Source of the DNA: Mycolicibacterium frederiksbergense
GTDB lineage: Bacteria > Actinomycetota > Actinomycetes > Mycobacteriales > Mycobacteriaceae
Assembly: GCF_012223425.1 (NCBI RefSeq)
Contig: NZ_CP038799.1
Coordinates: forward strand, 3,332,249-3,396,248
Reading direction: 5' to 3'
DNA length: 64,000 bases
Shown here: piece by piece, positions 43,213 through 51,948 of the stretch
Layout of the letters: the number at the start of each line of letters is the position of its first letter
Numbering within the stretch: the stretch's first letter is position 1
The notes under the pieces: model-generated
What the model was told of the DNA's origin: nothing
The model's database searches: none
Seen by the model: the letters and a program-made list of their open reading frames with translations, nothing else
Position numbers and translations under genes: made by a program

Positions 43213-43889
43213 GCGAGCAACCGCGTCAGCAAGGCCTGCAGTTCGGCAGACGCCGTGGGCGCTGCGGTCCGCTTGCGCCGGCCCACCAGGAATCCGATGG
43301 CGCCGGCGGCCGCGGCGGCGGCCAGGGCGGGCCCGTAGCGCTTGGCGACCGGCACGGCGACCACCTTCAGCAGGTCGACGGAGTCGGAGGGCTGCGCGGC
43401 GGCCGTGGCCGCCTCGGTGGACGGTGCCACCGTGGAAGCCGGTGCGCCACCGAGCAGTTCGGCCTCCAGGCTACGGGCGAACTGGGCGATCAGGTTGCCC
43501 GAGACGTCGGCGAGAACGCCGCGGCCGAACTGGGCGGCCTTTCCGGAGATCGCGAGATCGGTGCAGATCACCACCGTCGTCGAGTCGCCCTCGTCCTTGA
43601 GTTGCGCGGTCACGGTGGCGGCCGCGGTGCCGTTGCCCCGGGTTTCCTTGCCTTCGGCCTTGAGCACGATCCGCTGGGCGGCGCTGTCCTTCTCCTGATA
43701 GGTGGCAACACCCTTGTAGGACACGGTGATCGGTCCGACCTTGACCTTCACCGCACCGGTGAAGTCGTCGCCGTCGACGCTGAGCAGGGTGGCGCCGGGC
43801 AGGCACGGGGCCACCCGTTCGACATCGGTGAACACGTCCCAGACTGTGGCCGCGGGTACCGCGACCCGGAATTCGTTGTTGAGCTCCAT
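43209..43889 (-). CDS. coxG: CoxG-type SRPBCC protein
   Basis: 226 residues. An SRPBCC/CoxG domain (FRVAVPAATVWDVFTDVERVAPCLPGATLL...FTGAVKVKVGPI) covers about 1-150, followed by a linker and a C-terminal hydrophobic segment (PALAAAAAAGAIGFLVG) ending in an Arg/Lys-rich tail. In CO dehydrogenase clusters CoxG helps membrane attachment of the enzyme. Position between coxL and coxM fits an accessory role. Confidence 0.88.
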   Translation of the reverse strand: MELNNEFRVAVPAATVWDVFTDVERVAPCLPGATLLSVDGDDFTGAVKVKVGPITVSYKGVATYQEKDSAAQRIVLKAEGKETRGNGTAAATVTAQLKDEGDSTTVVICTDLAISGKAAQFGRGVLADVSGNLIAQFARSLEAELLGGAPASTVAPSTEAATAAAQPSDSVDLLKVVAVPVAKRYGPALAAAAAAGAIGFLVGRRKRTAAPTASAELQALLTRLLA

Positions 43890-43892
43890 GTT

Positions 43893-46217
43893 TCAGCGGG
43901 TCCCTTCTGCATGTGCCTCGATGAGTTCGATGATCTTGGCCGGGGTGGCGGGCATCTGGGTGACGGTCACGCCCAGTGGGGCCAGCGCGTCGTTGATGGC
44001 ATTGATGACCGCCGGCGGCGATCCGATGGCGCCGCCCTCACCGGCACCCTTGTAGCCGCCGACGCCGGGTCCCGGGATCTCGATGTGGCCGAACTCGATA
44101 GCCGGAACCTCGGTGGCGGTGGGCAGCAGGTAGTCCACGAAGGTGGAGGCGATCGGGTTGCCTGCGTCGTCGTAGGCCAGCTGTTCGAGCAGAGCGCCGC
44201 CGATGCCCTGCACGGTGCCGCCGGCCACCTGGCCTTCGACCACATTCGGGTTGATCATCGGCCCGACGTCCTCGCTGACGATGTAGCGGGTCAGCGTGAC
44301 CTGGCCGGTCACGATGTCGACTTCGCAGGTGCAGGCGTGGGTTGCGTTGGCCCAGTGGATCATCGCCTGCGAATTGAATCGTGCGGTCGCCTCCAGGGTG
44401 GGGGAGACGCCGGCCAGCTGAGCGGGGTCGTAGTAGGACCGGTACGCGATATCGGCGAAGCTGACGCTCTTGTCGCGGTCACCGATGAGGACGGCCCGGG
44501 AATCAGCGAGCTCGATATCGTCGGGCTCGGCGCCGAGTATCTGGGCCGCGATCGCGACGATCTGTCCGCGCAGGACGGTGCCCGCTTCGTTGACCGCGCC
44601 CGCGGTCATCGGTGCGCTGCGACTGCCTTGGGTGCCCGCGCCGTACGGTGTCACCGCGGTGTCACCCTGGATGGTGGCCACGTCGTTGATATTGGCGCCC
44701 AACACGTCTGCGGTGAGTTGGACGACGGTGGTCTCGATGCTGTTGCCGCTGGAGCCGCCGTTGACGTAGACGTTGATCTTGCCCGTCGATTCCATCCTGA
44801 TGGTGGCGCCCTCGGTGGCGAGGTTTCCGGTCGCCGCGCCGGTGGGCTCGATATAGGCCGAGAATCCGAGCCCGATATAGCGGCCCTGAGCCAGCGCCTC
44901 GGCCTGTTCCTTGCGGAAGCCCTCGAGGTCGAGGATCTTGACCGCCTGCTCGAAGGTGTCCGCGGGGGCACAGTTGTCATACGGCATCCCGTTGGGATTG
45001 AAGAACGGCATCTCGTCGCCGCGCAGGATGTTGATGCGCCGCAGCTCCGCGGGGTCCATCCCGATCTTTCGCGCTGCGATGTCGAGAAGCATTTCCCGGG
45101 TGAGGGTTTCGTACTGCCACGGGCCGCGGTAGGCGTGCAGCCCGGGGGTGTTGGAGAACACCGTTTTGTAGTTGAAGCTCGCCTTGGGCACCCGGTAGGG
45201 GCCGGGGAAGAACATGCCGATCGCGGCGGTGGTGAGCACCGGGTACGGCGTGGGGTAGGAACCGATGTCCTGGACGAAGTCGATGTCGGCGGCCAGGATC
45301 TTGCCGTCGGCATCGAAGGCCATCCGGACGGTGCCGTCGACGTGCCGGGACTGCCCGGCCGACATCAGGTTCTCGCGGCGGTCCTCGATCCACTTCAGCG
45401 GCGCAGGCACCCGGCGCGCGGCGAGCATGATGCTCATGTCCTCGCGCATCGGGACGACCTTCTGTCCGAAGCCGCCGCCGGTGTCGCGAACGATGACCCG
45501 CACGCCGTGGGCGGGGATGCCCAGCAGCCGGGCGGCGAAGGCGCGCAGTTCGTGCGGTGTCTGCGTCGACCCCCAGATGGTGAGCTCGGAGGTGCCGGCC
45601 GTCCACTCGACGACAATGCCGCGGGTCTCCATTGGTACCGGCACATACATCTGCTGGTAGATCCGCTCCTGCACCACATGGGCCGCCGAGGCGAACAGTT
45701 CCTCGTCCGGCGGCATGCCGCCCATGCCGCCCGCGACGTTGTCGGGGTAGGCCTCGTGCACGACGACATCCGACCCGATTGCCGTGCGGAAGTCGGCGAC
45801 GGCGGGCAGCTGGGTGTAGTCGACGTCGACGAGATCGACGGCATCCTCGGCCAGGCGGCGGCTCTCGGCGATCACGATGGCCACCGGGTCGCCGACGAAT
45901 TTCACCTCACCTTCGGCCAGCGGCGGGCGCGGGGTGTCGGGGACATCCTTACCGGCGACGGCGTGCCAGGCCTCGTGCACGCCCGGGTTGATATCGGCGG
46001 CGGTGAACACGGCGTGCACACCGGGCAGCGCGAGCGCGGCCGCGGTGTCGATGCCGTTGATGGTGGCGTGCGCGAAGGGGCTGCGCACGAAGCAGGCGTG
46101 CAGCATGCCGGGCCGCTGCACGTCGTCGACGAAGGTGCCCCTGCCGGTGAGCAGACGGGCATCTTCGATGCGCGGCACCCGGGTGCCGGCGTAGCGGGCG
46201 GCGACGGTTCCCGTCAC
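43893..46217 (-). CDS. coxL: Molybdenum hydroxylase large subunit (form II CoxL/aldehyde-oxidase type)
   Basis: 774 residues. The pterin motif is GGGFGQK (247-253), the active-site segment is AYRGPWQ (362-368), and the catalytic Glu727 lies in GAGEGGAIG. True CO dehydrogenases carry AYRCSFR with the Cu-binding cysteine; here the Cys is absent and the motif resembles form II (AYRGAGR-like). So this is more likely an aldehyde or heterocycle hydroxylase than a CO dehydrogenase. The start is GTG 46217 with AGGAGCC upstream. The 135-bp gap before it must hold the operon promoter. Confidence 0.9.
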   Translation of the reverse strand: MTGTVAARYAGTRVPRIEDARLLTGRGTFVDDVQRPGMLHACFVRSPFAHATINGIDTAAALALPGVHAVFTAADINPGVHEAWHAVAGKDVPDTPRPPLAEGEVKFVGDPVAIVIAESRRLAEDAVDLVDVDYTQLPAVADFRTAIGSDVVVHEAYPDNVAGGMGGMPPDEELFASAAHVVQERIYQQMYVPVPMETRGIVVEWTAGTSELTIWGSTQTPHELRAFAARLLGIPAHGVRVIVRDTGGGFGQKVVPMREDMSIMLAARRVPAPLKWIEDRRENLMSAGQSRHVDGTVRMAFDADGKILAADIDFVQDIGSYPTPYPVLTTAAIGMFFPGPYRVPKASFNYKTVFSNTPGLHAYRGPWQYETLTREMLLDIAARKIGMDPAELRRINILRGDEMPFFNPNGMPYDNCAPADTFEQAVKILDLEGFRKEQAEALAQGRYIGLGFSAYIEPTGAATGNLATEGATIRMESTGKINVYVNGGSSGNSIETTVVQLTADVLGANINDVATIQGDTAVTPYGAGTQGSRSAPMTAGAVNEAGTVLRGQIVAIAAQILGAEPDDIELADSRAVLIGDRDKSVSFADIAYRSYYDPAQLAGVSPTLEATARFNSQAMIHWANATHACTCEVDIVTGQVTLTRYIVSEDVGPMINPNVVEGQVAGGTVQGIGGALLEQLAYDDAGNPIASTFVDYLLPTATEVPAIEFGHIEIPGPGVGGYKGAGEGGAIGSPPAVINAINDALAPLGVTVTQMPATPAKIIELIEAHAEGTR

Positions 46218-46352
46218 GGGGGCTCCTGTTCATCGACTACTTGCGCGTGTAAGTGGGCTGAGTCACACGCACTATGCGAGCGGCGTTAGCCTACCCCGAG
46301 AAGGAGCGTTCCAAAAGAAGAGAGTGGCGTTACCGCACGTTGGCGCTGGTAG

Positions 46353-47489
46353 TCAGGCCGGTTCGTGGTGGATTCGGCCGTCCACCGCGGTCAGCGGGCG
46401 GCCACCGCCGCCCCACCGGCACGCGATGATCTCGGCGACGATCGACACGGCCGTCTCCTCGGGTGTGCGCGCCCCGAGGTCCAACCCGATCGGGCTGGAC
46501 AGTCGCGCCAGATCGGGTTCGGTGAGCCCCGCCTCGCGCAACCGGGCGAGCCGGTCGAGGTGGGTGCGCCGCGATCCCATGGCCCCGACATAGCCGATCT
46601 GCGGCAGGCGCAGTGCCACCTCGAGGGCGGGCACGTCGAACTTGGGGTCGTGGGTGAGCACGCAGATCGCGGTGCGGGCGTCGACGGCGCCGAGCTCCTG
46701 CTGACCGCGCAGGTAGCGGTCGGGCCAGTCGACGACCACATCATCGGCCGCCGGGAAGCGGGCCGCGGTGGCGAAGACCGGCCGTGCATCGCAGACCGTC
46801 ACCCGGTAGCCGAGGAAGGTCCCCTGCTGGGCCAGGGCTGCCGCGAAATCGATGGCGCCGAAGATCAGCATGCGCGGCCGCGGGGCGTAGCTCGCGACGA
46901 ACACCGCCATGCCGGTCTCGGCCGTCTCGTCCAGCCGCTCGCCGTCGGGTCCGTAGGACAGCACCGCGGTGCGGCCGGCCAGCAGCAGACCCCGGGCGTC
47001 GTCGGCGACCGCGGCATCGGCACGCGCGGACCCGAGACCACCGGTCGCGACATCCGGTTCGACGATGAGCCGGCGGCCCAGCCAGGCGGTATCGGGGTGG
47101 GCGATGATCGTGGCGACCGCGATCGGGCGGTGCGCGTCGATGGCGTCAGCGACCTGGGCGAGCTGTGGAAAGGTCTGCTGCGACACCGGTTCCACGAACA
47201 CGTCCAGGATGCCGCCACAGGTCAGTCCGACGGCGAAGGCGTCATCATCGCTGAAGCCGTAGCGCTGCAACGCCGGTGTCCCGGTGTCCACCACCTCGGT
47301 GGCCAGTTCGTAGACCGCCCCCTCGACACAGCCGCCGGATACCGATCCCGCCACGCTGCCGTCGGGTGCGACCACCAGTGCGGCCCCGGCCGGCCGCGGC
47401 GCGGACTTGATGGTGCGCACGACGGTGGCCAGGCCGGCGGTGCCACCGGCCCGCCAGGTGGTCATCAGGTCGTCGAGGACTTCGCGCAC
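46353..47489 (-). CDS. XdhC/CoxI-family molybdenum cofactor maturation protein
   Basis: 378 residues. The N-terminal XdhC_CoxI domain has TTWRAGGTAGLATVVRTIKSAPRPAGAALVV and SGGCVEGAV; the C-terminal Rossmann half has ICVLTHDPKFDVPALEVAL and GYVGAMGSRRTHLDRLARL. XdhC proteins deliver sulfurated cofactor to molybdenum hydroxylases. GTG 47489 is 7 nt after a reverse-strand -10-like TAGACT, so probably leaderless. Adjacent to, but 135 bp from, the cox operon. Confidence 0.9.
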   Translation of the reverse strand: MREVLDDLMTTWRAGGTAGLATVVRTIKSAPRPAGAALVVAPDGSVAGSVSGGCVEGAVYELATEVVDTGTPALQRYGFSDDDAFAVGLTCGGILDVFVEPVSQQTFPQLAQVADAIDAHRPIAVATIIAHPDTAWLGRRLIVEPDVATGGLGSARADAAVADDARGLLLAGRTAVLSYGPDGERLDETAETGMAVFVASYAPRPRMLIFGAIDFAAALAQQGTFLGYRVTVCDARPVFATAARFPAADDVVVDWPDRYLRGQQELGAVDARTAICVLTHDPKFDVPALEVALRLPQIGYVGAMGSRRTHLDRLARLREAGLTEPDLARLSSPIGLDLGARTPEETAVSIVAEIIACRWGGGGRPLTAVDGRIHHEPA

Positions 47490-47534
47490 ATCTGGGAGTC
47501 TAGGTGCGTGGGTCGGGGCGACGGCTCGGCATCG

Positions 47535-47549
47535 ATTAGCTGTGCTAAT
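47535..47549. promoter_or_regulatory. Palindrome ATTAGC-TGT-GCTAAT in divergent promoter
   Basis: Perfect 6-bp arms around TGT, followed by a short T run, in the 154-bp gap between xdhC (reverse) and a small exported-protein gene (forward). TAATTT (47546-47551) could be a forward -10. Operator or weak hairpin; the AT-rich stem makes a terminator unlikely. Confidence 0.4.
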
Positions 47550-47643
47550 TTTTAGTGGGTGTCGGGTGCTCCCGATGGGCGCATCGATGACGTGTCGGGG
47601 GACTTGAGCATCGAATGCCGGCTTGGGAAGAGGGGAGATCATC

Positions 47644-47931
47644 GTGATCGGATTGAAGAAACTCGTACGGAGTGCGGGCATCGTGGGCGCGGTCGGCGCC
47701 GGATCGCTCGGAATGGTGCTGGGAATCGGCGCCGGGGCCGCCCATGCCGCGCCGCCCGGCGGTGGCGGTATCGAGTTCGCTCAGGACCCCCCGTGGGTCA
47801 AGGATCGGCACGACGACCGCGGGTGGCGCGGTCATGACAACGGCTGGCGTGACGACGGGCGCCGATCCGGTCTGCACATCAACCTTCCGTGCGTGACCGG
47901 CCCCTATGGCGTCGTGACGTGGTGCCCCTAG
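47644..47931 (+). CDS. Small exported protein
   Basis: 95 residues. Signal peptide LKKLVRSAGIVGAVGAGSLG...AHA, cleaved before APPGGGG. The mature part is rich in Asp/Arg/Trp/Gly (DRHDDRGWRGHDNGW) and ends LPCVTGPYGVVTWCP with two cysteines. GTG 47644 has GAGGGGAG upstream; a TTG further upstream lacks one. No named family recognised; small Cys-containing secreted proteins of this kind occur in mycobacteria. Confidence 0.7.
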   Translation: MIGLKKLVRSAGIVGAVGAGSLGMVLGIGAGAAHAAPPGGGGIEFAQDPPWVKDRHDDRGWRGHDNGWRDDGRRSGLHINLPCVTGPYGVVTWCP

Positions 47932-48395
47932 GGGGAGCGGACCCACAGGCAGTGCCCGGACATGGTGATATCGAACAGTCTGGGCGCCACCTCGAATGAA
48001 AGCTGTTGTCCCGGAGCGCCTTCGGTGATCGCCGGAGGCCCGACGACGCCCGCGCTGATGACGGTCTGCTGAGTCGCCGTGCATCGGGTGTCCGGGTCCA
48101 GTGGTGTCGCGGTCCAGGCGCCGGGCAGCAGATTGGGGTTGCGCAGACCTTCACCGTGCAGCGCGATGGCCGGACCGAAGCTGACCCAGCGGTCGCTGGG
48201 ATCGGCGGGAGCCGCCGTCGCCCGCCAGCGTCCGCCCGAACAGACCAGCGGCGCCGAGGTGCCCGGGGGCAGTGTGGCGGCCGCGGTCAGATCCGGTGCG
48301 CACACCGAGTCCAGCTGCGGCACAGCCGGTTCGGCGTGGGCGGGAGCGGCCGAGGCGAAGGCCGCGCCGAGTAGGACGATGACGACGCCGCGCAC
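47928..48395 (-). CDS. Secreted hypothetical protein (155 aa)
   Basis: Signal peptide (VVIVLLGAAFASAAPAHA) then a mature domain with four cysteines (SVCAPDLT, LVCSGG, TRCTAT, GHCLWV), so probably two disulfides. The last residues are WVRSP. GTG 48395 begins 2 nt after the DUF4185 gene stop, so it is likely cotranscribed with it. The 3' end overlaps the convergent small gene by 4 bp. No named family. Confidence 0.75.
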   Translation of the reverse strand: MRGVVIVLLGAAFASAAPAHAEPAVPQLDSVCAPDLTAAATLPPGTSAPLVCSGGRWRATAAPADPSDRWVSFGPAIALHGEGLRNPNLLPGAWTATPLDPDTRCTATQQTVISAGVVGPPAITEGAPGQQLSFEVAPRLFDITMSGHCLWVRSP

Positions 48396-48397
48396 GG

Positions 48398-50401
48398 CTA
48401 CAGCTTGGTGAGATCGGTCTTGACCAGCCAGACGTTGTAGTCGTTCCAGACCGACAGGTTGAAGTACAGGTCGTCACCGGTGCCCAGGGTGGACGGCGAC
48501 CACGGGTGCATCATCGGGGCGTAGATGCCGCCGCCTTGCTGACCCATCACGACGGTCGGGCCGGACCAGGCGCCCTCAGGAGTATCGGAGGTGCGCAGGA
48601 TGACGTTGTTGAACTGATCGCCGTGCATCGCCACGTATTTGCCGAGCGTCTTGTTGTACTGCACCGACATCTCGCTGACCTGGTTGCCGGCCTTACCGAC
48701 GCCGCAGGCGCCGCTCTCCTTGCCGAAGATCGGTGAGGCCTTCGACGGGTCGTTGCGGTACCAGCCCGCCTTGTAGGCGCCCCACCCGAAGATCCCGCCC
48801 TTGCTGCCCTTGCTGTAGTACTCGTATTTGGTGACGTTGAGGATGTCGGCCTCGGCGACCCGGGAGAGGTAGGCCTGGCCCTGCCGCCCGTTGGGCGTGC
48901 CGTAGGAGTACACGAAACCGTCACCGGGGCGCACGAAGGCGGCCTGCTGGAAGTTCTTGTTGCCGCCGATCGGCGAGTTGGTCCGCACACTCTGTGGCGC
49001 GACGTACCAGTTCTCGCCGTTGTCCTCGGAATAGGCGATCGCCGAGTAGTTCGTCGACCAGGAACCGGCCGCGCCCCACTGTTTGACCGACATGAAACTG
49101 AGGTACTGGGTGACCCCGAACTGGGTGCCCGGGGTGGGCACCGAGATGCCCGCGGTGGGGATGAGCGTCACCCCGGTCGGCAGACCACGCGGCAGCCGCT
49201 CCGGCAGGATGATCTGGCGGGCGTAGTGCTCCTCCCACAGCGGCGATCCGCCGAACATGTTGCCGTTGAGCCACTGCCCGTCCGGGACGGCCATTCCGTT
49301 CGACAGGTCACGGTCCGGGCTGCGGAACAGGGTGTTCAACCTCCAGGTGCCGGTCATGTTCGGCCCGCCGAAGGTGTCACCGAAGGCGATGAGGACCTGG
49401 TTCTCGTTGATGGGGGTGGCCGGGTCATCGGGAATTCCGTTGTCCCACATGGTCCCGATATCGGTACCCCAGATGCCATACCGGTTGAAGGTGTCGTTCG
49501 GTGCCCAGTTCCCGGTCACCCAGTCCACGAAACTGGTGGACTGACTGAACTGGTAGCCCGGACGGGGGAAGGTCGGGCGCGGGTTCACCGCGGCCAGCGC
49601 CCGCGAGATGGTGTCGGTGGCAACACCTCCGGTGGATACCGCGCTCGACGGGTTCATCCGGGTCAGCAGGTTGTCGACCTCGCGGCGGGCGAAGGCCAGC
49701 AGTGTCCAGGCCAATGTGGGGCTGGCCGGCGATCCGGGAACGGCGCCGGCCGCCCAGTCCAGCACCTTGGCCACCACCTTGACGACCGGCGTCAACGGGT
49801 GCGGCGGCGCCGCCGCGATCGGCGTGACCCGGCGCTCGACCTGTGTTGCGGTCGCCGATGCCAGGGCCGCTGCCGAGGCGAAGACGGCCACCTTGTCCGC
49901 GCTCTGGAGAGTGTCGGTGGGGTCTTCGGCCCGGACGGGTTCGGCGGCCAAGGGTGCTGTCGTCGTCACCGGTGCGGTGGCCGCCGCTGCGGTTGCCTTC
50001 GTTTCGGGAACCGCGGTGGACGCCGCAGGCCGGCCGGCCCGCCTCGGCGAGAACGGCTTCTTGTCGGCCGTGCGCAGGCTGGGCCGCGGCTTCACGGTGC
50101 TCGGCCTGTCCGGCTTCCCCGGATCGGTGATGGTGTCGGTCTCGGATGCGCCGTCGGACTTCGTATTCGTCTGGGTGTCGCCGGATTCGGTCGTGTCGCC
50201 GGAACCGGAGGTGGACTCGGACCCGGCGGAGCTGGTGGTGGAGTCCTTAGCTGAGGACCCGGCCGACGAGTCGCCGGGAGCGGCCGCGGCGATGCCGTGG
50301 CCGGTGGCGATCGCGGTGCCGACGCCGAGTGCGACGGCCAGGCCCCCGACCCGGCCGATTGCCAGCCCACCGCCCCGCCCAAAATAAGCCGATGAGCCCA
50401 T
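48398..50401 (-). CDS. Exported DUF4185 protein (possible endo-D-arabinanase, GH183-like)
   Basis: 667 residues. A signal-like N-terminus is followed by a Ser/Thr/Asp-rich linker and a Pro/Ala/Thr-rich region to about residue 225. The C-terminal DUF4185 domain has GIWGTDIGTMWDNG, VLIAFGDTFGGPNMTGTWR, WSTNYSAIAYSEDNGENW, GDGFVYSYGTPNGRQGQAYLSR and QGGGIYAPMMHPW. DUF4185 members were recently assigned as endo-D-arabinanases acting on mycobacterial arabinan; activity here is inferred. ATG 50401 starts just before the hydrophobic segment; a longer frame lacks a signal peptide. Confidence 0.82.
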   Translation of the reverse strand: MGSSAYFGRGGGLAIGRVGGLAVALGVGTAIATGHGIAAAAPGDSSAGSSAKDSTTSSAGSESTSGSGDTTESGDTQTNTKSDGASETDTITDPGKPDRPSTVKPRPSLRTADKKPFSPRRAGRPAASTAVPETKATAAAATAPVTTTAPLAAEPVRAEDPTDTLQSADKVAVFASAAALASATATQVERRVTPIAAAPPHPLTPVVKVVAKVLDWAAGAVPGSPASPTLAWTLLAFARREVDNLLTRMNPSSAVSTGGVATDTISRALAAVNPRPTFPRPGYQFSQSTSFVDWVTGNWAPNDTFNRYGIWGTDIGTMWDNGIPDDPATPINENQVLIAFGDTFGGPNMTGTWRLNTLFRSPDRDLSNGMAVPDGQWLNGNMFGGSPLWEEHYARQIILPERLPRGLPTGVTLIPTAGISVPTPGTQFGVTQYLSFMSVKQWGAAGSWSTNYSAIAYSEDNGENWYVAPQSVRTNSPIGGNKNFQQAAFVRPGDGFVYSYGTPNGRQGQAYLSRVAEADILNVTKYEYYSKGSKGGIFGWGAYKAGWYRNDPSKASPIFGKESGACGVGKAGNQVSEMSVQYNKTLGKYVAMHGDQFNNVILRTSDTPEGAWSGPTVVMGQQGGGIYAPMMHPWSPSTLGTGDDLYFNLSVWNDYNVWLVKTDLTKL

Positions 50402-50522
50402 GAAGGTGCCTCCGTGCTGTCCGCCCCCGGCCCAACAAGTACTGCAATCAAACCTCAGCGCGGCCGATAGTGGAAGAGGCAAATACCCCACGGGTCACAG
50501 GCGTTGCAGGTGATCTGGTCTT

Positions 50523-50888
50523 TCAGTGGATCAGACCGGCCTCGCGCAGGGCGTCGGTGTACAGGTCGGTGGCCTCGTCGAGGCCGTCGTTGACCCAGGC
50601 GTCGACGATGCCGACCCGGTCGGCGACGATCTGCACCCGGTTGACCCAGCTTTCGAAGTCGGCGTCGCGCCGCAGCTGGTCGATCTGCTGCGTACTGCCC
50701 TGCACCAGGAAGAAGCCGCCGAGTTCGCTGGTCTGCGGCCGCAGGATCACCGCGTCGTACCGTTCGATGCGGCCGGTCTCGGCGAGTTCGGCCAGGAAGG
50801 CCCGCGACCTCTTGAGCGTGTCGAGGGCCTGCGGTTCGCGACCCTGGGTCGGCAGACCCCACGCGATCCAGAATCCGGCGTCGGACAT
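50523..50888 (-). CDS. Small alpha/beta protein at end of phn operon
   Basis: A 121-residue protein (MSDAGFWIAWGLPTQGREPQ). Strand-helix alternation with TLKRSRAFLAELAETGRIERYDAVILRPQ and GGFFLVQGSTQQIDQLRRD suggests a YCII- or ferredoxin-like dimeric fold, but no family is confidently recognised. It starts 43 nt after the ADH stop on the same strand, so it may be the last gene of the phosphonate operon. The 121 bp between it and the DUF4185 gene show nothing else recognisable. Confidence 0.65.
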   Translation of the reverse strand: MSDAGFWIAWGLPTQGREPQALDTLKRSRAFLAELAETGRIERYDAVILRPQTSELGGFFLVQGSTQQIDQLRRDADFESWVNRVQIVADRVGIVDAWVNDGLDEATDLYTDALREAGLIH

Positions 50889-50931
50889 GGTGAACCTCCT
50901 GCTGGGCGTCTGCCCCGAAGCTACACAGCTC

Positions 50932-51948
50932 TCAGGGCGCCACCGCGGTGCGCAGCGTCCGTGTCGGCGGCGGGCGCAGCGCAGCCGCCAGGTCGGCCAG
51001 CGGCACCGGGTCGGTGACCAGGCGGTGCCACGGATGCCGGTCGAGCGTGCGGTCCAGGAATCGCACCGCCTCGTGCAGGTGCCGGGGCTCGTAGTTGTGC
51101 ACCCCGGTGATGGTCAGCCAGCGCCGGACGACTGTCTCCGGATCCACGCCAAGCGTGGGCCCGGGTAGTACCGACCCGGCCAGCACCAGCACGCCGCCGA
51201 TATCCAGCCGGGCCAGCGCACCACTCACCGCGTCGGTGGAGCCGGTGTAGTCGATGGCCACGTCGACGGGTCCGCCGTCGCTGGACAGCGCCCCGAATCC
51301 GGTGGCCAGTGCGAGCCGGTCGGGGTGATTGTCGATCACCTGGACCTGCGCGCCGGCGTCCAGGCATGCCGCGACGGCCGTCAGTCCGAGCATTCCGGCA
51401 CCGCCGATCAGTACCCGCTTACCCGACAGCGGGCCGGCTGCTTCCAGGGTCGCCATCACGGTGGCCGTCGCGCAGGCCGCCGGCGCGGCGACGGCGTCGG
51501 GCATCCGGGCCGGCACCACGGCCACGGCGGTCCCGCGGGGCAGCACGATGTGCTCGGCGTAGGAGCCCGACAGCGGCCAGTCCCCGTGAAACGGTTCGTG
51601 ACCGGTCTTGCGCACCGCCGTGCATTTGGCCGTGCGACCGGATCGGCACCGGGAGCATTCGCCGCAGCTCACCGTCACCGACCAGACGATGCGTTGTCCG
51701 CGTTCGGCGCTCGCGCCGGGCCCGACGGCGATGACGTCACCGACGGCCTCGTGCCCGAGCACCGACGGGCACGGCGCGGGCCGCCGCCCGGTGACGGTGT
51801 GCAGGTCGCTGCCGCAGATGGTGGCCAGCCGTACCCGGACCAGGGTCTCGCCGTCCCGCAACGGCGGGATGTCGACCTTTTCGAGCGAGATGCCGGATCC
51901 GCCCGTCCACACCGCGGCGGTGGTCACACCAGGCGCGAACGTATCCAT
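50932..51948 (-). CDS. Zinc-dependent alcohol dehydrogenase, phosphonate-catabolism associated type
   Basis: A 338-residue medium-chain dehydrogenase. Catalytic zinc ligands are CGSDLH and GHEAVGD; the structural zinc loop is CGECSRCRSGRTAKC; the cofactor loop is IGGAGMLGLTAV. A family of such dehydrogenases is repeatedly found beside phosphonate transport genes and annotated as phosphonate-catabolism associated. The start codon lies inside the end of phnE (25-nt overlap), so it is tightly coupled. A reasonable inference is oxidation of a hydroxyalkylphosphonate to the aldehyde used by the adjacent PhnX-like hydrolase. Confidence 0.82.
   Translation of the reverse strand: MDTFAPGVTTAAVWTGGSGISLEKVDIPPLRDGETLVRVRLATICGSDLHTVTGRRPAPCPSVLGHEAVGDVIAVGPGASAERGQRIVWSVTVSCGECSRCRSGRTAKCTAVRKTGHEPFHGDWPLSGSYAEHIVLPRGTAVAVVPARMPDAVAAPAACATATVMATLEAAGPLSGKRVLIGGAGMLGLTAVAACLDAGAQVQVIDNHPDRLALATGFGALSSDGGPVDVAIDYTGSTDAVSGALARLDIGGVLVLAGSVLPGPTLGVDPETVVRRWLTITGVHNYEPRHLHEAVRFLDRTLDRHPWHRLVTDPVPLADLAAALRPPPTRTLRTAVAP

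Noticed and set aside
43893-46217. Carbon monoxide dehydrogenase large subunit
   Set aside because: The Cu-binding Cys of AYRCSFR is missing (AYRGPWQ here), so CO oxidation is unlikely.
46228-46246. ACTT-N8-AAGT repeat upstream of coxL as an operator
   Set aside because: Arms are only four bases and the extension is imperfect; could be chance.
43200-46289. Very long open frame on the forward strand opposite coxL and coxG
   Set aside because: GC-rich codon bias keeps the opposite frame open; the translation has no domain pattern and is rich in G, V, H and R, while the reverse strand encodes complete cox subunits.
49253-49264. AACATGTT core within the DUF4185 gene
   Set aside because: Lacks the flanking T/A pair and is in a coding region.
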